Source of the DNA: Hyphomicrobiales bacterium
Lineage (GTDB): Bacteria > Pseudomonadota > Alphaproteobacteria > Rhizobiales > Rhizobiaceae
Direction: 5' to 3'
DNA: 64,000 nucleotides
Assembly: GCA_900469445.1 (NCBI GenBank)
Contig: UBXM01000004.1
Location: forward strand, 248,001 to 312,000
Part shown: positions 43,087 through 50,750 of the stretch, piece by piece
How positions within the stretch are numbered: position 1 is the first letter of the stretch
Layout of the letters: each line of letters opens with the position of its first letter
Position numbers and translations under genes: made by a program
Notes under the pieces: generated by a model
What the model was told of the DNA's origin: nothing
The model's database searches: none
The model's input: only the letters and a program-made list of their open reading frames with translations

Positions 43087-45126
43087 ATGGCAGACCTTTC
43101 CAAACGCGATCCTCTCGTCCTGTTCATGCCGTCCGGCAAGCGCGGCCGATTTGCGGCCGGCACGCCGGTGCTCGATGCCGCACGCCAGCTCGGGGTCTAT
43201 GTGGAAAGCGTGTGCGGCGGGCGGGCAACCTGCGGGCGTTGCCAGATCTCGGTGCAGGAAGGCAATTTTGCCAAGCATGGGATTATCTCGTCAGTCGAGC
43301 ATCTCTCTGAGGTGGGACCGAAGGAAGAGCGCTACGACCGGGTGCGCGGATTGCCGGATGGACGCAGGCTTTCCTGTTCGGCACAGATCCTCGGCGACCT
43401 CGTCATCGACGTACCGCAGGATACGGTGATCAATGCGCAGGTGGTGCGAAAGGCGGCCGACGAGCGTGTGTTCGACCGCAATCCGGCTGTGCGCATGTGT
43501 TATGTCGAGGTCGAGGAACCGGACATGGAAAAGCCGCTCGGCGATCTCGACCGGCTGAAAGCCGCTCTTTCGGCCGACTGGCATTTCGATGATGTCGACG
43601 TGGATTTCCATATCATCCCGCAGATTCAGCAGATATTGCGCAAGGGCGAGTGGAAGGTAACGGCGGCGATCCACAAGGATCGCGAGGATGAGCGCCCTCG
43701 CCTGATCGCGCTTTATCCGGGGCTGAAAAACGAGGCCTACGGCATTGCCTGCGATATCGGCTCGACGACGATCGCCATGCATTTGTCTTCGCTGCTCTCC
43801 GGTCGCACGGTCGCGTCTGCCGGCACTTCCAATCCGCAGATCCGCTTCGGCGAAGACCTGATGAGCCGGGTTTCCTATGTGATGATGAACCCGGACGGGC
43901 GTGGCGCGATGACGGATGCCGTGCGCGAGGCGCTGAACGGGCTGATCGACAAGGTATGCGCCGATGGCGACATTTCCCGCGAGGACATTCTCGACAGCGT
44001 TTTCGTCGGCAATCCGATCATGCATCACCTGTTTCTCGGCATCGATCCGACGGAACTGGGTGGTGCGCCGTTTGCACTGGCGGTGTCCGGGGCCGTCGAG
44101 GTCAAGTCCTCGGAAATCGGCCTGCCGATGAATGCCGGTACGCGGACCTATCTCCTGCCCTGTATTGCCGGGCATGTGGGGGCCGATGCGGCGGCGGCGA
44201 CGCTTTCCGAAGGACCGCACCGGCAGGACGAGATGATGCTGCTCGTCGATATCGGCACCAATGCGGAAATCGTGTTCGGCAACCGGGCGCGTGTCGTGGC
44301 TGCGTCCTCGCCGACCGGACCGGCGTTCGAGGGCGCTGAAATTTCCTCCGGCCAGCGCGCGGCACCGGGCGCGATCGAGCGCGTGCGGATCGATCCGGTT
44401 ACGCTCGACCCGCGTTTTCGGGTGATCGGCGTCGAGCCATGGTCGGATGAGCCGGGCTTTGCTGAAGCGGCAGCACAGATCGGCGTAACAGGGATTTGCG
44501 GCTCCGGCATCATCGAGGTGATTGCCGAAATGTATCTTGCCGGCATCATTTCCGAAGACGGTGTCGTCGACGGCTCGGTGGCCGCCCGCAGCCCGCGCAT
44601 TCTCGAAAACGGCCGCACCTTCTCCTATCTGCTGAATGACGGGATGCCGAGAATCGTTGTGACGCAGAACGACGTGCGGGCCATCCAGCTCGCCAAGGCA
44701 GCGCTCTATGCCGGCGTAAAACTTCTGATGGACAAGCAGGGTATCAGCCATCTCGACCGGATCGGGCTTGCCGGCGCCTTCGGCACTTTCATCGATCCCA
44801 AATACGCGATGGTGCTGGGTCTTATTCCCGACTGTGACCTTGAAAAGGTGAAGGCCGTCGGCAATGCGGCCGGGACCGGCGCGCGCATGTGCCTGCTCAA
44901 TCGCGATTACCGCCGCGAGATCGAAAAGACAGTCAAAGAGATAGAGAAGATCGAAACTGCTCTGGAGCCGAAATTCCAGGAACATTTCGTCGCCGCCATG
45001 GCCTTGCCGAACAAGGTGGATGCCTTTCCAAACCTCGGAATGGTTGTCACCCTGCCGGAGCGGAAGCTTTCTGCTGATGCAGGTAGCGACGGCGGACGCA
45101 GACGGCGTCGCTCACGTGACATGTGA
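43087..45126 (+). CDS. Corrinoid reductive activator (RamA/RACo-like ASKHA ATPase)
   Basis: 679 residues. N-terminal 2Fe-2S ferredoxin domain with Cys43, Cys49, Cys52 and Cys97 (CGGRATCGRC, LSCSAQ), a linker, then an ASKHA ATPase domain (AYGIACDIGSTTIAMHL, LVDIGTNAEIVFGN, GITGICGSGIIEVIAEM). It uses ATP to reduce inactive cob(II)alamin to cob(I)alamin on the corrinoid protein. The 2Fe-2S N-terminus is like RACo; the C-terminal 4Fe-4S domain of archaeal RamA is absent. The tail DGGRRRRRSRDM is Arg-rich. It begins 10 bases after the methyltransferase gene. Confidence 0.93.
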   Translation: MADLSKRDPLVLFMPSGKRGRFAAGTPVLDAARQLGVYVESVCGGRATCGRCQISVQEGNFAKHGIISSVEHLSEVGPKEERYDRVRGLPDGRRLSCSAQILGDLVIDVPQDTVINAQVVRKAADERVFDRNPAVRMCYVEVEEPDMEKPLGDLDRLKAALSADWHFDDVDVDFHIIPQIQQILRKGEWKVTAAIHKDREDERPRLIALYPGLKNEAYGIACDIGSTTIAMHLSSLLSGRTVASAGTSNPQIRFGEDLMSRVSYVMMNPDGRGAMTDAVREALNGLIDKVCADGDISREDILDSVFVGNPIMHHLFLGIDPTELGGAPFALAVSGAVEVKSSEIGLPMNAGTRTYLLPCIAGHVGADAAAATLSEGPHRQDEMMLLVDIGTNAEIVFGNRARVVAASSPTGPAFEGAEISSGQRAAPGAIERVRIDPVTLDPRFRVIGVEPWSDEPGFAEAAAQIGVTGICGSGIIEVIAEMYLAGIISEDGVVDGSVAARSPRILENGRTFSYLLNDGMPRIVVTQNDVRAIQLAKAALYAGVKLLMDKQGISHLDRIGLAGAFGTFIDPKYAMVLGLIPDCDLEKVKAVGNAAGTGARMCLLNRDYRREIEKTVKEIEKIETALEPKFQEHFVAAMALPNKVDAFPNLGMVVTLPERKLSADAGSDGGRRRRRSRDM

Positions 45127-45158
45127 ACGACGCCTCGTAATTCACTGAAAATGCAGGA

Positions 45159-46067
45159 TCAGGCCGCGACGGATTCCAGCGAACTGAAGGCTTCCTTGAT
45201 GCTTTCGGCAACTGCCTTGGCCGGAACAGAGAGGTTCGGTGCGGTCAAAAGCCGGATGTCGAAGGTGATGAGATCCGGCATGCCCTCCTTGGCGCCGAGG
45301 ATCTGCATGTCCTCGGTGATATAGGAAAGCGGGAACGGCGCGATCGCCAGATCGGAAACGACGGCGGCGCGCTGCGCCATCGTGTGGGCGCTGGCATAGG
45401 CGATGCGATAAGGCCGCTTCTGCTTGTCCAGCTGTGAAATCGCGTCGTTGCGCCAGACGCAGCCTTCCTCCCAGACCGAGATCGGCAGCGGATCACGCAG
45501 ATAGGCATTGCCGCATTTTGCGCCGGCCCAGACGAGCTTTTCGGTATGGATGATTTCGCCGCCGGTCGGGAACGGACGCGTGGCACAATTGATCAGCGCC
45601 AGATCGAGCCGCTGCTCCTCCATGCGCTTGCGTAGGAGAAGGCTCTGATCGACTGTCACATCGACCATGATACCCGGAAACAACTCGCCGAAATCCTTCA
45701 GAACCTTCGGCAGCAGGCGTTCGGAAATATCGTCCGGTGCGCCGAGACGCACCACACCGGACAGTTCCGGCATGACGAAACGCGACACGGCCTCGTTGGA
45801 CAATGCCAGAATGCGTCGCGCGTAGGATAAAAGCACCTCGCCGTTCTGGGTGAGGGTGACCGAACGGGCATCGCGCAAAAAGAGTGTCGATTTCAACTGC
45901 TCTTCCAGCTTTTTGATCTGCATCGAGACGGCCGACGGCGTTCGCAGTACGACATCGGCAGCCGTCGAAAAATTGCCGGTCTCGGCAATGGCGACGAAAG
46001 TGCGCAGGACATCATTATCAAGCAATGGCAGAGGCGTTCTGAACGGTACGGTCATCGGTGCACCCAT
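45159..46067 (-). CDS. LysR-family transcriptional regulator
   Basis: About 302 residues. N-terminal winged helix (LLDNDVLRTFVAIAETGNFS, TPSAVSMQIKKLEEQL) and a LysR substrate-binding domain (GVVRLGAPDDISERLLPKVL). It converges on the activator gene and is divergent from a DUF1127 gene. Start codon uncertain: ATG at 46067 or 46055, neither with a strong ribosome site. The palindrome at 46101-46119 is a candidate autoregulatory site. A role in betaine metabolism is possible but not shown. Confidence 0.88.
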   Translation of the reverse strand: MGAPMTVPFRTPLPLLDNDVLRTFVAIAETGNFSTAADVVLRTPSAVSMQIKKLEEQLKSTLFLRDARSVTLTQNGEVLLSYARRILALSNEAVSRFVMPELSGVVRLGAPDDISERLLPKVLKDFGELFPGIMVDVTVDQSLLLRKRMEEQRLDLALINCATRPFPTGGEIIHTEKLVWAGAKCGNAYLRDPLPISVWEEGCVWRNDAISQLDKQKRPYRIAYASAHTMAQRAAVVSDLAIAPFPLSYITEDMQILGAKEGMPDLITFDIRLLTAPNLSVPAKAVAESIKEAFSSLESVAA

Positions 46068-46100
46068 CAAATTTTCTGAACTTAAGCACCATATCATTTC

Positions 46101-46119
46101 GTTTGATTGAAAGTCAAAC
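46101..46119. promoter_or_regulatory. Candidate LysR operator
   Basis: GTTTGA, 7-base spacer, TCAAAC: a perfect interrupted palindrome 34 bases upstream of the LysR gene, of the dyad type bound by LysR-family proteins. Confidence 0.5.
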
Positions 46120-46273
46120 CGGGCGGATACTGCAAAACATCGGAACAAGGCGTCGATTGAATACAAGACTTCATGAGATGAGCGGCGACAATCCGATCGA
46201 GTGATGGACTGGCGTTTTCTACTCCCAAGAGAAAATCGCCGAAAAGACAACTGAAACCCAAGGAGCAGATGAC

Positions 46274-46471
46274 ATGACGACGATCACCTATCTCGACCAG
46301 CGCCGTCCAGGCGCTCCGTCCAAGCCCCGCAACTCCAGCCCCCATCAGGCCATGTCCCTGTTTGAACGGGCAATTGCAGCCTGGCATCGCCGCAAGACGG
46401 AACGCATGCTGGAAGGACTTCCGCAGGAAATCCGCAAGGATATCGGCTGGCCGACAACGATCGGCAAGTGA
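46274..46471 (+). CDS. DUF1127 (YjiS-like) small protein
   Basis: 65 residues with the C-terminal DUF1127 pattern AAWHRRKTERMLEGLPQEI and KDIGW. These small basic proteins are common in Rhizobiales; some affect RNA turnover and phosphate or carbon regulation. AAGGAG lies 11 bases before ATG. Divergent from the LysR gene. Confidence 0.85.
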   Translation: MTTITYLDQRRPGAPSKPRNSSPHQAMSLFERAIAAWHRRKTERMLEGLPQEIRKDIGWPTTIGK

Positions 46472-46539
46472 TGGCCGGTGCGGGAGTGCCCCGCGTTACA
46501 GACCGGACAATTCCGGTAATGATGAGACTTGAACAATAG

Positions 46540-46573
46540 ACATGGTCCGCCAGCCTGGAGCTGCGGGCCATGT
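46540..46573 (+). terminator. Hairpin after the DUF1127 gene
   Basis: Arms ACATGGTCCGC (46540-46550) and GCGGGCCATGT (46563-46573) pair apart from one mismatch, with a 12-base loop. Possible terminator of the DUF1127 transcript; no strong T-run. Confidence 0.45.
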
Positions 46574-46622
46574 CGCATTCCGGCAACCGGTTGAAATGAC
46601 GAAACCGACAACCTGTCACCAG

Positions 46623-46642
46623 TGCGACGCCTGCATGTCGCA
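46623..46642. promoter_or_regulatory. Palindrome before the GlxA/GbdR-like regulator gene
   Basis: TGCGAC, 8-base spacer, GTCGCA, about 113 bases upstream of the regulator start. A further GTCGT lies at 46659-46663. Candidate autoregulatory element of the AraC-type regulator; evidence is only symmetry and position. Confidence 0.35.
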
Positions 46643-46754
46643 AAAATGCCATTCCCCTGTCGTCAAAAGCTCTTCTCAGGATTAGCATCCATGCGAGTGT
46701 CGCTTTTAAAGCAGTGCAAGACCGCATCAAGCGGCGGCAAGGGGAACTACGACA

Positions 46755-47783
46755 ATGGATCTTACAAGCAAGACACAGGTTCCGAAGCGAGCGATCGTCT
46801 TCTTTCTCGTTCCGCACTTCACCATGCTGCCGTTTTCGGCTGCGATCGAAACGCTGCGGATCGCCAACCGCATGCTCGGATATTCCGCCTATACATGGCG
46901 GCTCTGTTCCGCCGACGGGCAAAAGGTATATTCCTCAAGCGGCATCGGCATAGAGGTCAATTCGTCGCTAGCCGACGAACGGCGCCATCTCGGCGGCGAA
47001 AACCGGCCGAACATGGTCCTCGTCTGCTCCGGCATCTATGTCGAGGAATTCAACAACAAATCCGTCAATGCCTGGCTGCGCGAGACCTATAATCGCGGCA
47101 TCGCCGTCGGCAGCCTTTGCACCGGCGCGCATGTGCTCGCCCAGGCGGGGCTGCTCAACGGCAAGCGTTGCGCCATTCATTGGGAAAACCTGCCCGGCTT
47201 TTCTGAAGCCTTTCCGCAGGCCGAAGTCTATGCCGATCTCTACGAGGTCGACGGCAATCTCTATACCTGTGCCGGTGGCACAGCATCGCTCGACATGATG
47301 CTCAACCTGATCGGCCAGGATTTTGGCGACAACCTCGTCAACCGGATCTGCGAACAGCAATTGACCGATCGGGTGCGCAGCCCCCATGACCGCCAGCGCC
47401 TGCCGCTTCGGGCGCGTCTCGGCGTGCAGAATTCCAAGGTGCTTTCGATCATCGAACTGATGGAGAACAACCTTGCCGAACCTCTGTCGCTGATCGAGAT
47501 CGCCGACGATGCGGGACTTTCGCGCCGCCAGATCGAGCGGCTGTTCCGCCAGGAAATGGGCAGGTCCCCTGCCCGCTATTATCTCGAAATCCGGCTTGAT
47601 CGCGCCCGTCACCTGCTGGTGCAATCCTCCATGCCGGTGGTCGAGGTGGCCGTCGCCTGCGGCTTCGTTTCCGCGTCGCATTTTTCCAAATGTTACCGCG
47701 AAGTCTATAACCGCTCGCCGCAGCAGGAGCGCGCCGAGCGCAAGCTGACGCTCAACACGGTGCGCACCGGGGTCGTGGTTTAG
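46755..47783 (+). CDS. GlxA/GbdR-like AraC-family regulator
   Basis: 342 residues. The N-terminal DJ-1/PfpI-like (GATase1) domain includes VGSLCTGAHVLAQAGLLNG, and the C-terminal AraC domain has two helix-turn-helix units (LSLIEIADDAGLSRRQIERL and VVEVAVACGFVSASHFSKCY). The protein resembles GbdR and CdhR of pseudomonads, which respond to dimethylglycine or betaine and carnitine. Given the betaine importer, Bmt and corrinoid genes upstream, it is the best candidate for their activator. ATG follows AAGGGGAACTACGACA. Confidence 0.9.
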   Translation: MDLTSKTQVPKRAIVFFLVPHFTMLPFSAAIETLRIANRMLGYSAYTWRLCSADGQKVYSSSGIGIEVNSSLADERRHLGGENRPNMVLVCSGIYVEEFNNKSVNAWLRETYNRGIAVGSLCTGAHVLAQAGLLNGKRCAIHWENLPGFSEAFPQAEVYADLYEVDGNLYTCAGGTASLDMMLNLIGQDFGDNLVNRICEQQLTDRVRSPHDRQRLPLRARLGVQNSKVLSIIELMENNLAEPLSLIEIADDAGLSRRQIERLFRQEMGRSPARYYLEIRLDRARHLLVQSSMPVVEVAVACGFVSASHFSKCYREVYNRSPQQERAERKLTLNTVRTGVVV

Positions 47784-47824
47784 GGTCTAATACGCATCCA
47801 GACGGTGCGCGTTCTCCGACGTCG

Positions 47825-47912
47825 TCCTCGGCCTTGCGCCGAGGATCCATCCGGGTTTCGTCTGCTGACACGGTAGAAGATACTTGCGTGACCCTCGGGT
47901 CAAACCCGAGGG
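47825..47912. repeat. Palindromic intergenic repeat
   Basis: Two hairpins: TCCTCGGC (47825-47832) with GCCGAGGA (47838-47845), and CCCTCGGGT (47892-47900) with ACCCGAGGG (47904-47912). Flanking CGTC-type ends and composition resemble the element at 20.1 kb. It separates the convergent GlxA-like and NADH dehydrogenase genes and may act as a terminator. Confidence 0.7.
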
Positions 47913-47933
47913 CGAGCATGACGGCAGAAGGAT

Positions 47934-49199
47934 TTACGCCTCGTCCTTCAGCGTTTCCTTCTGGGTGATCAGGCGGGCGCTGTGCTGGCCCGACAGATAG
48001 ATCCACAACCAGCTCCAGGCGACGGCGAGCCGGGACCGGGTGCCGATCAGGAAGTAGATATGGGCAAGACCCCATATCCACCAGGCCAGCCCACCCTTCA
48101 GCTTGATCCTGCCGAAATCGATGACGGCGGCGCGTTTGCCGATCGTCGCCAGGCTGCCCTGATGGAAATACCTGAACGGGCCCGGCGCCGGTCTGTTCGC
48201 CAGCCGGGCCTTGATGACCTTGGCGACGTAAGAGCCCTGCTGCTTGGCTGCCGGCGCGATACCCGGAACCGGCTTGCCGTCTTCCTGTTTGACGAAAGCG
48301 GTATCGCCGATGGCGAAGATGCCGGGATCGTTTTCGACCGCAAGGTCTGGACCGACGAGCGTGCGCCCTGCCCGGTCAGCTTCGGCACCGATCCATTGTG
48401 CAGCGGGAGATGCCTGCACACCGGCTGCCCAGATCACCGTCTTGCAGGGAATGAAGGTTTCGCCGACGGTGACGCCGTCTTCGGTGATCGCCGTTACCGG
48501 CTGGCCGGTGCGGACCTCGACACCAAGCTTCTCCAAGGCACTCTTGGCATAGGCCGAAAGATCCTCCGAAAACGCCGAAAGCACCCTCGGGCCTGCCTCG
48601 ATCAGCATGACACGGGTGCGTGTCGTATCGATGTTGCGGAATTCGGGCGGCAGAACCTTCTGCGCCAGTTCGGCGATCGTTCCCGCCATTTCGACGCCTG
48701 TCGGGCCGGCTCCGATGATGCCGAATGTCAAAAGCGCGTCGCGATCGGCGGCTTTCTCCGTCATTTCCGCGTGCTCGAAGGCAAGCAGGATGCGCCGGCG
48801 AAGGGTCGTGGCATCTTCGAGCGTCTTCAGGCCGGGTGCCAGCTTTTCCCATTCATCACGACCGAAATAGGCGTGCCGCGCACCGGTTGCTAAAACGAGC
48901 GTATCATAGGGCACTTCGCGGCCGGAGCTAAGCCGGACCAGTCTCGCCGCCGTATCGACACCGACCACTTCATCGAGAATGGTGGTGACATCCTGGCGAT
49001 CGCGGTAGAGCCGGCGGATGGGCCATGCGATTTCCGAGGTGGCGAGCAAGGTGGTCGCGACCTGGTAAAGCAGCGGCTGGAACAGGTGGTGATTTCGCCG
49101 GTCGATCAGCGTGATCTCCACTGGCGCTCCCTTCAGGCCATGAACGGTCTGAATTCCTCCGAAACCTCCGCCGACAACGACAACCCTATGCTTGGTCAC
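47934..49199 (-). CDS. ndh: Type II NADH dehydrogenase (NDH-2)
   Basis: 421 residues, FAD-dependent. N-terminal FAD motif VVVVGGGFGGIQTV, second dinucleotide site FGIIGAGPTGVEMAGTIAEL, FAIGDTAFV and a C-terminal membrane-associated segment (LAWWIWGLAHIYFLIG). It oxidises NADH and reduces quinone without proton pumping at the inner membrane. The GTG at 49199 is chosen from the position of the FAD motif and an upstream GAAAGAG. A weak FNR-like box lies about 100 bases upstream. Confidence 0.92.
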   Translation of the reverse strand: MTKHRVVVVGGGFGGIQTVHGLKGAPVEITLIDRRNHHLFQPLLYQVATTLLATSEIAWPIRRLYRDRQDVTTILDEVVGVDTAARLVRLSSGREVPYDTLVLATGARHAYFGRDEWEKLAPGLKTLEDATTLRRRILLAFEHAEMTEKAADRDALLTFGIIGAGPTGVEMAGTIAELAQKVLPPEFRNIDTTRTRVMLIEAGPRVLSAFSEDLSAYAKSALEKLGVEVRTGQPVTAITEDGVTVGETFIPCKTVIWAAGVQASPAAQWIGAEADRAGRTLVGPDLAVENDPGIFAIGDTAFVKQEDGKPVPGIAPAAKQQGSYVAKVIKARLANRPAPGPFRYFHQGSLATIGKRAAVIDFGRIKLKGGLAWWIWGLAHIYFLIGTRSRLAVAWSWLWIYLSGQHSARLITQKETLKDEA

Positions 49200-49296
49200 T
49201 TTGAGCACTCTTTCTTTTGGCAACTGACAACCCATGCTGCGCGCAGCATGCTCAGATGCCGTTCCCTTTCGGGAACCGCATCAACAGTGACTTAGG

Positions 49297-49310
49297 TTGA
49301 CAATCCTCAA
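49297..49310. promoter_or_regulatory. Weak FNR/FixK-like box before ndh
   Basis: TTGACAATCCTCAA has the TTGA-N6-TCAA core but the inner bases are not symmetrical. Centre about 104 bases before the GTG. It may be chance; ndh of E. coli is an FNR-repressed gene. Confidence 0.3.
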
Positions 49311-49395
49311 GAACAAATGCGTCGGACGCATAGCACCAATCCAGTTCATGTGACCCGGCCGACGATGCGCCGCCCGGGACGCGCCGGCCAAAACT

Positions 49396-50148
49396 TCAGA
49401 CCGCCTGACCGCAGGCGCGGCGGAAGCGGCGGACGGTCTCGGCCATGCCGAATTCCAGCGCGTCTGCCGTCAGGCCGTGACCGATCGAAACTTCCGCGAG
49501 ACGCGGGATACGTTTGACCAGAGCTGGCAGGTTGGCGACCGTCAGGTCATGGCCTGCATTGACGCCCAAGCCGAGCGCAATCGCTGCATCCGCAGTCTTT
49601 CCCAGATCAGCGAGAACGGCAGTACCCTTTTGCGGGTCATCGAAGCAGCCGCCATAGGGACCGGTATAGAGCTCGATGCGGTCGGCACCCGTCGCCTTTG
49701 CCAATTCGACGGCGTCAAGATCGCCGTCACCATCGGCAAACAGCGAAACCCGCATGCCGCTCTTCTTCAGGCGCGCGACGATCGGCTTCAGCATCTCACC
49801 GTCCCGGCGGAAATCGAAACCGTGATCGGACGTGGCCTGGGACGGATCATCGGGCACAAGCGTGACCTGTTCAGGCTCTATCCGCTCGCAAAGCGCGAGA
49901 AAATCCTCACTCGGATATCCCTCGATATTGAACTCGGCTTGCGGAAACTCGTCATCGATCAGGGCCCGGATCACCGGCAGATCGGAAAAGCGGATATGCC
50001 GCTGGTCGGGCCGCGGATGGACAGTCAGACCGGATGCGCCCGCCTGAAGCGCAACCCGCCCCAGGCCCTCGACACTCGGCCAGGGCAAATCACGGCGATT
50101 GCGCAGCATGGCGACGGCATTCAGATTGACGGAAAGCAGGGTTGGCAT
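49396..50148 (-). CDS. pdxJ: Pyridoxine 5'-phosphate synthase
   Basis: 250 residues, TIM barrel. Motifs [64 protein letters not shown] and LGVNAGHDL cover the active site. It condenses 1-deoxyxylulose 5-phosphate with aminoacetone 3-phosphate to make pyridoxine 5'-phosphate. ATG at 50148 aligns with other PdxJ; an ATG three codons upstream (50157) is possible. Confidence 0.96.
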   Translation of the reverse strand: MPTLLSVNLNAVAMLRNRRDLPWPSVEGLGRVALQAGASGLTVHPRPDQRHIRFSDLPVIRALIDDEFPQAEFNIEGYPSEDFLALCERIEPEQVTLVPDDPSQATSDHGFDFRRDGEMLKPIVARLKKSGMRVSLFADGDGDLDAVELAKATGADRIELYTGPYGGCFDDPQKGTAVLADLGKTADAAIALGLGVNAGHDLTVANLPALVKRIPRLAEVSIGHGLTADALEFGMAETVRRFRRACGQAV

Positions 50149-50305
50149 GATGGGCATCCGATGGAGAAAGGATGATCCTTCTTAGATGACGAAAAGCATA
50201 AAAACCACCAACCGAAGGCCATGATTGCCATCAAGAATTTTGATCGGCCCGATTTTCATACACGGCAGGGTTGGATTTCATCGCATTTTATATTAGATTT
50301 AACTA

Positions 50306-50370
50306 ACAGAATTCACCGTGCCACCCACCGGACCGAGGCGGCGGACCGGGAATGGTTCGGTGAATTCTGT
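50306..50370. repeat. Perfect 13-bp inverted repeat in the pdxJ-tRNA gap
   Basis: ACAGAATTCACCG (50306-50318) and CGGTGAATTCTGT (50358-50370) flank a 39-base GC-rich loop that can fold further. It lies in a 420-base region between pdxJ and tRNA-Pro that contains no convincing gene. It could be a structured RNA, an unusual terminator or an old insertion-element remnant. Confidence 0.7.
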
Positions 50371-50570
50371 CACCTTTTCCTTCCCGACCACGAATCTCAA
50401 AAAAATCAATGAGGTTTCAGCTTCGACCGATCATCCGAGGCTGTGGATTTATCGGCAAAATCCGACCGGAAAGCCCTGATCTTGCCGTTTGAAACACGTC
50501 GTCTTTGCGAATGTCCATTTTTGCTGTTGCGGCCCGCGCCGGAACCGTGTATCTCGCCTCCACCTTGGCA

Positions 50571-50647
<77 letters not shown>

Positions 50648-50750
50648 TTTATTTTCCCATGTAAGTCGTTGTAATGTCGAGAAATCCTTGATTTCTCAGC
50701 CTGTTTGTCCGAACTGACCTTACAAATCTCGTTACAAACGGGCTTCGGAC

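Noticed and set aside
43291..44985. Open frame of about 564 codons antisense to the corrinoid activator
   Set aside because: Shadow of a confidently assigned gene; His/Arg-rich low-complexity translation.
46102..46118. TTTGATTGAAAGTCAAA as an FNR/FixK box
   Set aside because: Half-sites are spaced one base too far apart for TTGA-N6-TCAA; better read as a LysR-type palindrome.
50221..50412. Small open frame of 63 codons between pdxJ and tRNA-Pro
   Set aside because: No ribosome site and it runs through the 13-bp inverted repeat, which explains its sequence better.
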